NCBI GenBank assembly: GCA_905221605.1
Contig: CAJNDS010002228.1
Span: 124,001 to 188,000 of the forward strand
Length of the DNA: 64,000 nucleotides
Reading direction: 5' to 3'
Source: Symbiodinium natans
Lineage: Eukaryota; Sar; Dinophyceae; Suessiales; Symbiodiniaceae
Below are positions 31,014 through 42,214 of the stretch, one piece after another (position 1 is the stretch's first letter; the number at the start of each line of letters is the position of its first letter). The notes beneath the pieces were generated by a model. The model was not told where the DNA came from, did no database searches, and worked only from the letters and a program-made list of their open reading frames with translations. Position numbers and translations under genes: made by a program.

Positions 31014-31200
31014 ACCACGGAGTGGAATCGAGTCGAGCCTGCTGCTTTTGCCGTCGCCAATCCTGAAAGGGCTTGAGGGTGTCGAGGGACCACGGAGTGG
31101 AATCGAGTCGAGCCTGCCACTTTTGCCGCAGCCAATCCTGAGAGGGCTCGAAAAGTCTTCGAGGGACCACGGAGTGGAATCGAGCTCTTGCTGGAGCCAA
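31014..31200. repeat. ~75-bp direct repeat, two and a half copies
   Basis: GACCACGGAGTGGAATCGAG starts at 31014, 31090 and 31167; the unit continues GAGCCTGC..CTTTTGCCG..GCCAATCCTGA. One frame on the - strand reads the unit as QARLDSTPWS...FQDWRRQK and is open from 31401 to 31009; the + strand is open too. Whether any of it is coding is undecided. Confidence 0.7.
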
Positions 31201-31634
31201 ATATCTTCTCATGATTTCATTTCTTGTCACGGCTGCTAAGAGACTGCTTCTGCTCCACCAAACCATATATATCCCCCCTTGATAGGGGGGTAGGGGGGTA
31301 GACAACCCTAAACCCGTCCAAGGTTTGTATTTTGGGTGAGGGGGGGCATTGCAGCTCATGCGCCGACCCCCAACCACTTCATGGAGGGGGTCGAAGCGCA
31401 CTCGCAGCGAAAACCCTAAACCCTAAACCCTAAACCCTAAACCCTAAACCCTAAACCCTAAACCCTAAACCCTAAACCCTCAGTGCTAGGGATGCCGCAC
31501 AAGAATGTCTTAGGTTGCGGGGGCTCCCTCAGTCTGCGTTCTATTTTTGCATTTATTTGTTTACTTATTTGGGGGTGGGGGGTGGTTAGGGTTTAGGGTT
31601 CAGGGTTTAGGGTTCGGGTTTGGGGTTTGGGGTT

Positions 31635-31650
31635 GCCATTTTGGCTCAAG
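31635..31650 (+). other. relict dinoflagellate spliced-leader sequence
   Basis: GCCATTTTGGCTCAAG equals the last 16 nt of the conserved 22-nt dinoflagellate spliced leader (from memory, ending ..GTAGCCATTTTGGCTCAAG). It is preceded by TTTAGGG-type repeats and followed 75 nt later by the start codon of an intronless ORF. Presence in genomic DNA means a trans-spliced mRNA was reverse transcribed and reinserted. Confidence 0.85.
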
Positions 31651-31724
31651 CGTTTCATCTGGGGCTGTGGTCTCAGGGCCATTCTGGTGCGTCGTGGCAC
31701 GCTGTTCAAGACCTGGTCAGGGTC

Positions 31725-33596
31725 ATGCGTCGCGCGGCGATCAGTGTTGTTTTGATGACCTCCGTCTCTGTACGGGCGCTAGATGAATCTGCGGCTGAGC
31801 CATTGGCTTACAGATTGGAAGGACTTCAAGATCAAGACCTTGTGTTTTACGACTCTGATTTCCGGATGAGGTCCATTGGGAGTCTTTTCCGAACGCGGTG
31901 TGTGGTTTCTTCTGGAGTAAGTTCTGGTTCTCCTGGAGCTCTTTTTCCGCCGTCTATTGCGTCTCAAGACTTTGTTCCTGAGCTTCAGCCGCTGAGGACC
32001 GCTGATTTTGCTGTGTCTTCGGGAGCGACGCTGACCCTCAGGGACGGTACCCTCCATGCTTCTTCATCTGCAACGCCTTTGACATGTCGTCAGTTGGTTG
32101 GGTACGAGGTTGATGGTGAACTACTTTCCGGACATGTAGGAGCGCCAGACGCTACAGTTACGGCTACAGCTGAAGAATGCCCTGCACATACTCTATCCTA
32201 CAAGGCCTACTCGGGAACTTTGTCCGGTTTGATCCAGATCAACAACCCGCTTCGCTTTGATGCGAACAGTGATTGCCGCATTACTCGGGACGAGTTTGCG
32301 GCTACATTACTGTCTGTGAACAAGGAGGTAGGGTCACTCGAGGGTGTTCTGTGGGCCATGCTTTCAGGATCACGGGACTACAGCATTGACCAGTTGAGGA
32401 CAGGGTTTGATGGAGTACTCTCAATCCAGAAAGCTACGGCTGCAGGTTCGGGCCAGCAATGCAACGATGATGGATCTCCTGCAACGCCTGGCGCAGCAGT
32501 GCACAATGATCCCGCTGGGGTTTACAAGCCCGACGTTCGCACGAAATCTACGGCCCCCTTTTCTTTGGAGGTACAGGGCTCCGTATGTAATTTGTGGTTT
32601 GGCATGGTGACCCCCAGAAAGACAGCTGCATCGGGATTTGAGTTTCACTCTCTTGTCAGGGTGAGAGGAATGAAAGCAATTTTCGGAGTGGCAAAAGCCC
32701 CGATCACGATCAAGGCGTCTTCGGATCCTGTCGCTGACCTTGTTGGTGGAGGAGACGGCACGTACGTGACAGGAACTGACACCATCACTCAGTTGTCTGA
32801 GATTCGCTGTGCTGCCGTCCGGGAGCTTCCCTCTCATCATCCACAAGCGACAAGTGGTGTTCTTCAGAGAGGGCCCGAAATTGGCGGATCTCGGTGCAAA
32901 GCTGGATCTCAGGAGACTTTTCTCCAGATCCCTGCTTCATGGCAATTGGAGGACTCTTTTTCACCGACTTTTCAGTTGTTTACGGCAGCTGCAGACAGAG
33001 ATCGCTCTGTTCCTGCGACGAAGCTGTTTACGCGCAACACCTTGGAAAGACAGCTTCGGATCTACTCCGTGCAGCTACCGGGTTTTACTTTCGAGCGAGA
33101 TGAAAGTGAGACCGATGCGTGTTTGGTGTTCCTCTTCGAGGTGGGCTGCACGATGCAGTGTTTCTCACATTGCCTGCATGTACTGGAGAACCTTCAGGCA
33201 GACGTTGACTCTCCCCCGATCGAGTATTTTGGAGACTTGTTCGAGCTTGGGAATTTCTCAGCCAAGTATGTCACTGTGGCGACACGAGAGCAGAAACCAG
33301 AGCGTTTGAACCGGAAAGCATGCCAAGAAGCGACCACTTATGCAGAGGCTTTGGATGTTGGGGCGAGCTGCTTGGAGACAAAAACTTTGGCCATGAAGTG
33401 GGATCCGCTTTTCAGCGCAATTGGCATTGGATCTCTGGAAGTTTATGAGCTGAATCTGGATGAGATCCAAGGAATGTCGATGAGTCGCTGGGTCCGGAAA
33501 GTTGCTCAACCGTTTTTGCTTTACGTCAGCAGTAGGAGTGGTCTCTGCCTTTCGTCCTCGATTGGTTACTTTTATTGCTGTCACTGTTGTACTTAG
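31725..33596 (+). CDS. intronless EF-hand protein with signal peptide, probable retrogene
   Basis: 623 residues from ATG 31725; an upstream in-frame ATG at 31620 lies in repeats before the spliced-leader relic and is rejected. MRRAAISVVLMTSVSVRA resembles a cleavable signal peptide. Residues 179-190 (DANSDCRITRDE) fit the 12-residue EF-hand calcium loop (D1, N3, D5, I8, E12), within LRFDANSDCRITRDEFAATL. The remainder is a mixed, Cys-containing extracellular-type sequence with no family I recognise; the C-terminus is hydrophobic (LCLSSSIGYFYCCHCC). No introns in 1.9 kb, in a region where other genes have exons of 50-250 bp, together with the spliced-leader relic points to retroposition. The last ~15 codons could be read-through, since a GTCAGC donor-like site lies at 33525. 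Confidence 0.82.
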   Translation: MRRAAISVVLMTSVSVRALDESAAEPLAYRLEGLQDQDLVFYDSDFRMRSIGSLFRTRCVVSSGVSSGSPGALFPPSIASQDFVPELQPLRTADFAVSSGATLTLRDGTLHASSSATPLTCRQLVGYEVDGELLSGHVGAPDATVTATAEECPAHTLSYKAYSGTLSGLIQINNPLRFDANSDCRITRDEFAATLLSVNKEVGSLEGVLWAMLSGSRDYSIDQLRTGFDGVLSIQKATAAGSGQQCNDDGSPATPGAAVHNDPAGVYKPDVRTKSTAPFSLEVQGSVCNLWFGMVTPRKTAASGFEFHSLVRVRGMKAIFGVAKAPITIKASSDPVADLVGGGDGTYVTGTDTITQLSEIRCAAVRELPSHHPQATSGVLQRGPEIGGSRCKAGSQETFLQIPASWQLEDSFSPTFQLFTAAADRDRSVPATKLFTRNTLERQLRIYSVQLPGFTFERDESETDACLVFLFEVGCTMQCFSHCLHVLENLQADVDSPPIEYFGDLFELGNFSAKYVTVATREQKPERLNRKACQEATTYAEALDVGASCLETKTLAMKWDPLFSAIGIGSLEVYELNLDEIQGMSMSRWVRKVAQPFLLYVSSRSGLCLSSSIGYFYCCHCCT

Positions 33597-34137
33597 TTAA
33601 GACGGCCCTTGGAGCAGGTTCAGACGTGTGTCATTTCAGGACAGACTCCTCTGCGCTGCCCCCGGGACATAGGGCAGCTTCACAGGTCGGCCAGCCTGTA
33701 TGGGGGTCCATTCGTCACAAAGGTTGTTTCCTGGCTGCGCAGCACTTTGGAAGACGGAGCAGTTTGCGTCTGGGTCTCCTGGCTCCAGCTGCTTGTGGAC
33801 TTTGTTCGACACACTGGCTTCAAGCCGCCGCTTCTTGTCAGAGGCCATTGGCAAGATCATCACCGCGGTCCGGCAGGAGGCCTCTACGCTTGGAGCATGG
33901 TTCGCGAGGCAAGTTCGTTTTATTTTGAGGGAAGCTGGAGGCGCTCTCCAGTGTACGGAAGCTAGGCCTTTCAGCTCAACTTTGCTGGGAAGGATGACAG
34001 TGGTCTGGGCCCCCTTTCCGAAGGGCCGACTGGATGATGTGGACACCTGGCTTCTCCAATGTCTTGGGGCCCCCTGTTTTAAGAGCAGGGCGTGGCGCCA
34101 ACTTCAGCCTCCACCTGTGAGGCGGGACACAGCTTGA
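33597..34137 (+). other. open region downstream of the EF-hand gene
   Basis: Two overlapping + frames are open (33609-33965 and 33700-34137). The second is the more protein-like (LSEAIGKIITAVRQEASTLG, then AWFARQVRFILREAGGALQC) and ends RRDTA-stop. It may be a frameshifted continuation of the retrocopied mRNA. A poly(A) relic is not seen. 34138-34750 holds short TTTAGGG arrays (34204-34225, 34636-34700) and no clear gene. Confidence 0.35.
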
Positions 34138-34754
34138 GCAACATGCAGAAAGGGGGGCTCGTCCGCGACTGCCGTCGAGTCCCCAGACCGCAAACTGGCA
34201 AACTGGGTTTAGGGTTTAGGGTTACTACGTCGTGCGGTTTGTAGGGGCCAACCTCCAGCACCCTGGCACCCGGACCATGGGGTTAGGGTTCATGTGTCAG
34301 GACGCCAGTGTGATGGTGGCCTCCGATGATTGGCGGCACTAGCTTTCTGCAGCGACAGAAAGAAGCGATCATTGAGCCCCTCAAGCCCTCCACCCTTAAA
34401 ACGGCCAGAAAAAAGCAGCACCACTAGAGAAAAACCCAAACCGCAAACAAAGAAAGCAAGAAGCCTGGCGGCCTGGCCCCGACTTGATCCGCGGGCTTGG
34501 TGACCTCGAGGGGTAGCGCACAGGATGAGAGCTCAGCCCCCCTGAACCCCGAGCCACAAGTCTTCCATAGCTGTATCCTCAACCCCCTGAACCCCCAATG
34601 ATGGCGTAATCTTCTTGACACTTCTTTTTCTTCCAGGGTTTAGGGTTTAGGGTTTAGGATTAGGGTTTAGGGGTTAGGGTTTAGGGTTAAGGGCTTAGGG
34701 TAGCTCAGAGTCTCATCTGCGGATGGCATGTTGAGCTCAAGCAGGAAACCTCAG

Positions 34755-35095
34755 CGGCGTCCCCTCAACCCCTCAAAACCCCTCAAAACCCCTCAAAACC
34801 CCTCAAAACCCTCAAAACCCCTCAAAACCCCTCAAAACCCCTCAAAACCCCTCAAAACCCTCAAAACCCCTCAAAACCCCTCAAAACCCCTCAAAACCCC
34901 TCAAAACCCCCTCAAAACCCCTCAAAACCCCTCAACCCCTCAACCCCTTAACCCCTCAACCCCTCAGCCCCTCAACCATAAAACCACTCAAGCCCTCAAC
35001 CCCTCAACCCCTCAACCCCTCAACCCCTCAACCCCTCAACCCCTCAACCCCTCAACCCCTCAACCCTAAACCCTAAACCCTACACCCTAAACCCT
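34755..35095. repeat. CCCCTCAAAA decamer array passing into CCCCTCAA octamer and CCCTAAA
   Basis: About 18 decamers are followed by about 14 octamers and then four CCCTAAA units. The smooth series suggests successive local amplification of telomere-type variants. The Pro/Thr/Gln-rich ORF across it is not a gene. Confidence 0.9.
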
Positions 35096-35107
35096 CGGAT
35101 CGGCGAG

Positions 35108-35182
35108 AGGCTGTCCCGGCTCCAGGGTGATGTCATGAACCAACGAGGATCTTTTGAGCCACAACTCACAAACCTCTCATAG
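35108..35182 (+). CDS. probable terminal exon after a CCCTAAA array
   Basis: From CGGCGAG the frame RLSRLQGDVMNQRGSFEPQL TNLS ends at TAG (35180-35182), directly behind the 35063-35095 CCCTAAA stretch. Coiled-coil-like start. Gene unknown. Confidence 0.45.
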   Translation, partial: RLSRLQGDVMNQRGSFEPQLTNLS

Positions 35183-35389
35183 TTTTGGACTTTTTTTTTA
35201 AAGGGCTTTAAGGAGTTTAGGGCTTTAAGGGTTCTCATGTTTTTTTGGGGGTTTTTTTGGGCTTTTATGGAGTTTAGGGTTTTATGGGTTTTGTACAACT
35301 GTGAAACGCCGTTAGACAATGTATATGGCTATAGATTGAAGCAAGAGCGGGCGAAGCCCCGTGAGGCCACAGTATGAGCTTGCTTGCAG

Positions 35390-35674
35390 CTTCCAGCGCT
35401 AGCTGCTGAAATCCTTCACGGAAGGAACTTGATGCAGCCATTGCGCCCAGGAGTCGTGTGCGAGCCTCACTGCTTACGCTTCGGGTCTTCCAAGTCGGCA
35501 GAGCTGCGCACGTTGGTATTTAAGCGGTTCCTGGCTTGTTTCCCCAATCCCGGACATTGTAGAGTGTGTCCTGTAGGCAATTTGACTTTGAACCTTGATC
35601 CGTTTCGGAGGCACCTGTGCAGCTCCCTGGCACAGAAGAGTCCTTGTAGCAGTAGTCATGCAGAGCATATCTGA
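35390..35674 (+). CDS. ORF/exon candidate, unknown
   Basis: After CTTGCAG the frame LPALAAEILHGRNLMQPLRP, then GVVCEPHCLRFGSSKSAELR and TLVFKRFLACFPN, is open to TGA 35672. Non-repetitive and mixed in composition; could be one exon ending at an internal donor near 35560. Not assignable. Confidence 0.35.
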   Translation, partial: LPALAAEILHGRNLMQPLRPGVVCEPHCLRFGSSKSAELRTLVFKRFLACFPNPGHCRVCPVGNLTLNLDPFRRHLCSSLAQKSPCSSSHAEHI

Positions 35675-36072
35675 ACAACCACAGTCTGCCCTACAGGACC
35701 CATAAATCCCATGGCCACTACGCCTACGCGCTACTCAATGGTGCAGGAAACAACTCCTCATGTATTCCGCAAACCCCCCCTCCCTGACCGACTGGCCCCT
35801 GCAGCCCTCTATACATCCTCTGCCGTCCTGAGCCCTAGAGCACGGGAAGCCTGAAAGCTTGCGCAGGCCAGCGAAGACAGGACCGAGCTACCTTCTTGCG
35901 GCTGTTATTTGGGTCAAGCTTCAAGTTCAGGGAAGTCTGTTCATCTCGGTTCCTGAGTTATCTGACATCTGCGGCTTATCTTTCCAGGCACCAACGAAGC
36001 GTGCCAAAGGTCGCAATTCCTTTGCTGCTTGCCGTCAGCGCCTTGCGGAGGCGCGCCGCCCTCTTCGCCCAG

Positions 36073-36172
36073 CGACCTCATCAGCTTCCTGGAACAGGCT
36101 CAGGGCGTCTACACGATATACCGTGTTTTGATCCAGAGAGCTCATCCTAAAGCCCCATCAAGGGGACCTTAG
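36073..36172 (+). CDS. probable terminal exon, unknown protein
   Basis: CGCCCAG acceptor, then DLISFLEQAQGVYTIYRVLI and QRAHPKAPSRGP to TAG (36170). The first 27 residues look like a folded helical segment. An upstream exon may lie at 35859-35990. 36173-36550 is spacer with repeated AGGGTTATA units and AT microsatellite (36318-36420). Confidence 0.45.
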
Positions 36173-36754
36173 GGGTAATGAGCCCCCACTTAGGCATCTA
36201 GGGACTCTACAGGGTACATAGAAGGGTTATATCCCCTACTTAGGCATGTAGGGGCTCTATAAGGTACAAATAAGGGTTACATAGAGGAATCAGACCAAGG
36301 GCATATGAGGACTAGAAAAGGTATATATATATATATATAAAAGGGTTATATATATAAGGGTTATACATATATATATATATAAGGGTTATATATATATATA
36401 TATACATATGAGGGTTATATAGGGGAATCAGATCAAGGGTCCCTTCTAGGGGTCCCTCCTTCTCTTCCTTAACCCCATAAGTGGTGACCAGGCGGTCCAA
36501 GCCGGCGCTCCGCCGCAGGCAGAGAGGGATCCGCAAAAGTTTAGGGCAAAAGGTTTAGGGTTTAGGGTTTAGGGTTTAGGGTAAACGCTCCTCTGCAAGC
36601 TTTTGTTGGGGCCGAGGGCTCCTAAGGTTCAGTCGGGTATTTCCCAAAGTAGGGGGGTACCTCTTTGTTTCCCCAAGTGGAGCAAAAGCCCCTTACAGGG
36701 ACCCCCAAAAAGGGTACTCCCTATTGTTGTAAATCGTCCTCTGAAAATTCTTAG

Positions 36755-37110
36755 GGAGTTTGCAGAGCTGGAGCTCTCGACCCAGCCCTACCAACACAGA
36801 CATTCCGATCGCATTTGGGAGAACTTGAACGTCCTGAACCCCAAGCATCGCTCCATAAAAGCAGAAAGAACCCTAGGACCCTAAAACAACCCGAAAACAA
36901 ACCCCAAACCCTAAACCCTAAACCCTAAACCCTAAACCCCTAAACCCCTAAACCCCTAAAACAACCCTAAAACAACCCTAAAACAACCCCCTAATAAAGG
37001 CCCTTTAAACACCCTGAAGCAAACCCACAGTCCCAGCCTCAAAACACACGCCCAGAAGAGCGGAGGCACCGCCGTCCTCCAAGGCTCAGACCTCTTTCGA
37101 CTTTGTGTGG
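36755..37110 (+). CDS. two short exon candidates flanking a CCCTAAA array
   Basis: 36755-36830 reads EFAELELSTQPYQHRHSDRI WENLN (acceptor TTCTTAG, possible donor GTCCTG). 37056-37110 reads KSGGTAVLQGSDLFRLCV (acceptor CGCCCAG) and ends exactly where a TTTAGGG array starts (donor GTTTAG, array 37111-37203). The CCCTAAA/CCCTAAAACAA block 36902-36990 lies between them. Whether both belong to one gene is unknown. Confidence 0.45.
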
Positions 37111-37203
37111 GTTTAGGGTTTAGGGTTTAAGGTTTAGGGTTTAGGGCTTAGGGTTTAGGGTTTAGGGTTTAGGGTTTAGGGTTCAGGGTTCAGGGTTTAG
37201 AGT

Positions 37204-40185
37204 GTCTCAATTGACGGGGCGCGCTGGGGCCAAAAACAGCTCCCAAGGGCACACCCCGACTGTTGAGCCTCACCCCCCGCTTGCGCCCCACCCTCGCGGC
37301 GACCTTTGCGGGTTTAGGGTTTCCTTGCTTTCTGATTTGGGGTTTAGGGTTTTGGGTTTAGGGTTTCGGGTTTAGGGTTTAGGGTTATATCATTCTTGTT
37401 GACAGTGGCGCCCTCGCATCCTTGTGAAGCTCTTCCTGGAAGACCTCGGGTTCCGGAAATGAAAAAATTGGAGGCTCCTTCGGTGTCTGAGGTTTGGTGT
37501 TGAGGGTTGGTTGGCGCCTTCGCCTCTTGGCGTTGCAAGGGATGATGTGCATCATTCTGGGGACTGTTGAGGCCTCTGACAGCCTTTCAAAATCCCTACA
37601 AGCCTTTCGAAGACTTGGGCCGGGAAGCAGCAACTGAAACACCAAACATCTAAGGTTTAGGTTTTGCAGATTGGCTGGCGCCTGCTCCCGCTGGTTTTGC
37701 AGGGAGGATGTACGGAGCATGGGGGGCTGTCTGGGGTTGCTTCCTTGGCATTGCAGGCATGACAAGCCTCGAGGCTCTGAGACCGAGACCCCGCTACCCG
37801 TCCTGCTGGCCAGCTCCCGGAGACCCTGCTAAAACCAGGACAGCCCCCCCTTAAAGATGGATGCGCCGCTTTATTGATGGGTTGTTCGCGTAGCCCACGG
37901 GACTGAGAGCTCCGTCGCCAGCCGGAGGGCCCTCCGGCTGGTGGGGCCGGGTGGGTTTAGGGTTTTTGGGGGTCGGGTTTTGTGGGTTTAGGGGGGTTTG
38001 GGGGCTTTAGGGTTCAGGGCAGCTGGGTGTTTACGAGGTTAGGGGTTCAGGGCTTCTTGGGGTTTATGATGGGTTAGGGGTTCAGGAATTCATGGTTGAA
38101 AGGGAGGTGCCAGTAGGGTCCTCAGCCTGGGTAGCCGAACCGTTGATGCGGGAGTTGCGATCCCAGACCCTAAAGTCGCCCCAAGGTTTTCAACTTTTTC
38201 AAGCCCCTGGCACCTCCCGGAATCCCCAAAATGTTGGGTTCACGCGTTCGTTCTTCCGGACGGCTCGAGGCTCCGCCCCTGGCAGGGGAGTCTTCGGCAG
38301 CTCCCTGGCGCCCAGCTCCCAGAACCTTGACGGATGGGGTGCGGTGGTTGTTTGGGGATTCATGAGGATTTTCGCTGATTTGCAAAACAGGGGAGCAATG
38401 CACGTGCCGGTGTGGTAGCGTGTTTGGTGGGATCGTGGGGTCTCTGATGGACGGTGTCCTCGGACATGCGAGCCTAAGCTCTTCTAAAGACCACTTTAGG
38501 CCCTCAACCTTCAACCTTACAGCCTTACAGGCCACACAAAGACTCGTGCCGGGTTTCGGGTATAGGGCACGAAGCATGTGCACCCAGCTCTTATAAATAG
38601 AACATGGTAGATGAATGGGTTCATGGGAGACAGCACGCCAAGAAGTCGACCGGGCTACATTACTTTCCGATAAAAGTCCCAAATGCACCGCACAGCCGGG
38701 GGTCGCGGCCGTTGGGATGGATCGCAGTGTTGCCGGGGATGTGACAAGGGTGTGACGGCCAAAGCCAGCCAACTGCCCTGCCCGAGGCAGCATGCCGTGG
38801 CAAATGTGCTATCAGAATCTGATCAAGTGTTCATGTGTTTAAACTAGCATGTCTCACAAACATGTTCTCACCCAAAGACCTCCTATTCTTAGGGACTTCC
38901 CCGAATGTGTTCACAAGCCTTGCGCTCTGCAGGGGTCAGCGCGCCTTGGAACAAGCCACCGGCCAAAGACACAGGTGTCTCAGACACGGGGAGGGTGGCC
39001 AGGGTTCTCTGTTTTGCTTAGCCTAACTGTCTAACTTTGGTTCGGTTTTGCAAGGGTTGCACTGGGTCAAAGCTTAGCTGTTCATCCCACGTTGAGACAT
39101 TGTGTTATCACGGTCGCAGTCGTTGTTGTCCTACATCTCCTAAGCTGTTAGACTAGCCCCGCAATTTCCAAGATGCGTAGGTAGTTTTATTACAATGCCT
39201 GTTGCGCTTTGATGAGTGAACCTTCCCTGCATGATGACACCTGTGTTGGGTCTTGTATCATGCATCTTACCAGTCCAGGATGCATTTTGCATTTTCAGTG
39301 CAGCATGCTTCATTTGGCCCGCCCATGTTGGAAATCTCAAGTGTCGCAGGCGTCAGCAAGCCAACGACATTTTGCAAGGCCGTCGCATTTCCGAAAGTTT
39401 ACCCGCGAGATTGAGGCTATTCTTGTGCAGGGTTCGTGAAGCACTTTCAGCATTTTGCGGAGGTGGTTTCTGGCTCTTGGGGTTGTCGAAATGCAGTTGC
39501 CAGCGATGGCTTGCCTTGCGGCTTCCTTCCCACACGCAGTGCACGTGAAAGCATGAGCGCGCGTAGTTCACATGTACATTACGTTTCTCGGTTTTTGCTG
39601 CTGCATTCATCCTGAGCCGTTCCGGCCCTGCATCCTGGTGTGGACGTGCAACAGCGTAGCTCAAGAACGGTAACTCAGACATTTGGCTTTTCACACTTTA
39701 TCGTCTTACCTCGACATTGAAACGCTGCATATGAAATACCGAACCGCGCAACAGCGCAAAATTGTAAACATTTTCGCTGAGCATAAAAGCATCACGAGTA
39801 AGATTCCTGTGCCTTCTGGTTTCACCGTTCCAAGTCCTTACCCGCGCGTTCTCCAGTAGTGCTTACCCTTTTCTAGCAGGGGTTTGCCAGGGGTGTTGTC
39901 CCATTTCTTCAATCTCGCAATAGTCCCAATAGATCGACCTCGGTTGGCTCACTGGTTTCGCGCTGTTTCGTTGTGGCCCTCCGTTCTTTGCCGTGCTTTG
40001 ATACCGCTCGCGCCGTCTTTGTCGCAGCTGCTGCGCTCCGCCTTCCACGACGATTTGCATTTCGACTCTTCCTCTTTCCACTTACTTTCGGTCGCCGGCG
40101 GTGTTTACTTTTGTTGTTTAGAGCTCATGCTCGGCGAGTTCTCGTAGATGCCACCCTGATCTGCCCTCCTCCTGCCCCGAAGACC
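37204..40185. other. 3-kb stretch with little recognisable content
   Basis: Contains TTTAGGG arrays (37312-37388, 37952-38010), a minus-strand ORF (37385-37765) and plus ORFs at 38092-38418, 39216-39548 and 39884-40147, none with a recognisable domain. 38850-40140 is the longest run free of telomere-type repeats outside genes and has balanced composition, so it may include untranslated or regulatory sequence. I cannot support a gene here. Confidence 0.5.
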
Positions 40186-40192
40186 TGTGCAG

Positions 40193-40546
40193 GCGCCCCC
40201 GAAGGGGCCGCCCTCGAATGGCGGCACCAACGAGGACTCGGGTTTCGGGTTCCGGGCGTTTGCACGAAGGAGAATTCTCATCAGACAGGGCGCACCAAGG
40301 CTGACAAAGGGTCGGGATGAGCGCAGAGGAGAGGTGAAACTGAAACCGGAAACCCCCAAACCCTGCTAAGGCTACACTCATTAGTCTCTGCCCAATTTTT
40401 GAACGGGCCTCATGCCGAAACCGTAAATCCCAAGTCTCCATTCTGCTTGTCAGGACCTGGCGCAGGCGTTATCGAACCACTTGCTGGCATCTCAGCATGA
40501 CTCCTGTGATAGCTCCCGAGGCTGGGCTACAAGCAAGAATCTTCCT
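40193..40546 (+). CDS. two exons: Pro/Gly linker and a helical piece
   Basis: 40193-40241 (acceptor GTGCAG) reads APPKGPPSNGGTNEDS, donor GTTTCG. 40454-40546 (acceptor TTGTCAG, donor GTAATT) reads DLAQALSNHLLASQHDSCDS SRGWATSKNLP, 31 codons exactly. Splice sites and frames are good for the second; function unknown. Confidence 0.55.
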
Positions 40547-40802
40547 GTAATTCTCATAGTTTTGTAATACAAATTACCCACAATTCGATACCACGGCCCT
40601 GGTGTTGGGTATCCCTGTATCAGGTATCCTTACTGGGCACCAACTATCGAATACTCTTGTGCCCTTACTGTTCAAGAGGAGGCCCGTGGGATGAAGGTTC
40701 GAGGGATGGAGGTTCGAGGGATGAAGGTGTGGGGATTCTGGGTTTTGTGGTTAGGGGCCTAAGGCCTGTAGGGGATGAGTGTTGACTTTTGTAGGTATAT
40801 TG

Positions 40803-40884
40803 TGCAGTTCCCCAGCTCGAAGCCCCTTTTTTTGGGTCCTCATGATAAGGGACCCCCAAAAAGGGACCCTAATTCAGAGAACCC
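40803..40884. mobile_element. MITE-like element, family G copy 1
   Basis: GCAGTTCCCCAGCTCGAAGC on the left and CCCTAATTCAGAGAACCCGC on the right mirror the ends of 41203-41337. Internal GGGTCC...GGACCC adds a smaller hairpin. Confidence 0.5.
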
Positions 40885-41202
40885 GCCCTCCCAACCCTTT
40901 TGTCCTTGGTGAGCCCCAGTTAGAGCCGGTGGCCTCAAGAACCCAGGCAAAACCCATCCGGAACTCCCAGTGTCGAGCTGATGCAGGCACGCCGGCTGAC
41001 CGTGGGGGTATCAGGGTGGGGGGAAAGGGTTTCGGGTTTCGGGTTTCGGGTTTCGGGTTTCGGGTTTCGTTTAGGGTTTAGGGTTTAGGGTTTAAGGGGG
41101 CCATTCCGGAACCAAGGCCGGGAGCCCTGGATTCGATAGTCTCACAAAGGTACGGAAGACAGGCAAGCCAGGGGGCACCCCGATGCCGACCAGTCCCCAA
41201 AA

Positions 41203-41238
41203 TGGGTAGTTCTCTCAGTTAGGGCCCCTTTTTCTGGT

Positions 41239-41278
<40 letters not shown>

Positions 41279-41337
41279 GAGTATGGCGCCCTGAGCATAA
41301 GGACCCCACAAGAGGCCCTAATTTAGAGAGCTACCCA
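41203..41337. mobile_element. MITE-like element, family G copy 2, with TA/CA microsatellite
   Basis: Inverted ends TGGGTAGTTCTCTCAGTTAG and CTAATTTAGAGAGCTACCCA; interior GGGCCCC.../...GGCCC. A (TA)n(CA)n tract (41239-41278) has expanded in its loop. Confidence 0.75.
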
Positions 41338-41814
41338 AGTCCGAAGTTGGTAGTCTGCATGGCTCCAGTGAAAGGAGCCTTGGACAATGTGGGGGGGAGG
41401 GGAGAGTCAGAGGGGGTGGGGGGGGGACGAAGAGTTGACCCTGCCAGGCCCTCGCGAGGGCGGCAAACCTCGAAGAGAAGGTCGCCTGGCGTTCCTTCGT
41501 GGGTTTTCTTCAGGGCTTGCACGGGTTCAAGGTTCAGGTTTTTAGGGTCTAGGGTTTAGGGTTTGGGTTTAGGTGTTGTCCCCAAACCCTATCCCACCCC
41601 AAAACAAAAAACAAAGAAAGGACGGTCTTTGGGAACCAAGTGGAGCTTAGGGGCTAGGGTTTTTGGAGAGTGCCGTGCTGTTGGTGTGATGTTGGTAGAT
41701 TTCTTGCACTACGTCAGGGGGTGTAGGACTTTAGTTGTGGGGTTGCTCTTTGTCTCTCTCTGACTCCCTCTCTCTCTCTCACTCCCTCTTTCCTCTGGTG
41801 AACGGGGAGCTAGA

Positions 41815-42139
41815 CAAATTTTGCCGCCTTGGTTCTGCTCTCGTACATGGTCATTGGCCCTCAACTTCGCACCCGAAGCCGTGGAGGCCCTTTGTGAACC
41901 TCCCCTTCAGGGGGCGGCCAAGAAGGCGGAGGACAAGGGCAGCGAGACTGGGGCAGGAGAAGCCCAAGGCAGGTCGGAGAATCCTTGGGCAGGGTCTTAA
42001 GGCTCTTTTCTTCTTCTTCTTCTTATTTATTATTATTATTATGATTATTATTTTTAAATTCTGCTTCTTCTTCTTTTGGTTTCAGCTGGAAGCCTCGAAA
42101 CAAAAAGAATGCCACTGCTTGGCCTTATCTCGCTACTGA
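41815..42139 (+). CDS. acidic linker exon and a terminal exon
   Basis: ~41815-41991 is open and becomes clearly protein-like from ALNFAPEAVEALCEPPLQGA, then AKKAEDKGSETGAGEAQ. After a CTTCTT/ATT-rich intron and a TTTCAG acceptor, 42086-42139 reads LEASKQKECHCLALSRY and stops (TGA). Neither is a known family. The first exon's acceptor is uncertain. Confidence 0.5.
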
Positions 42140-42214
42140 GTTCAGGGTCCATAGCCAGTCCATAACTGCAGGGCTCGGTGCCGAATGCATGTCCCATGAA
42201 CCCGAAGGTCAACA

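Noticed and set aside
34755-35069. CRISPR-like array
   Set aside because: The regular decamers have no unique spacers and the window is eukaryotic.
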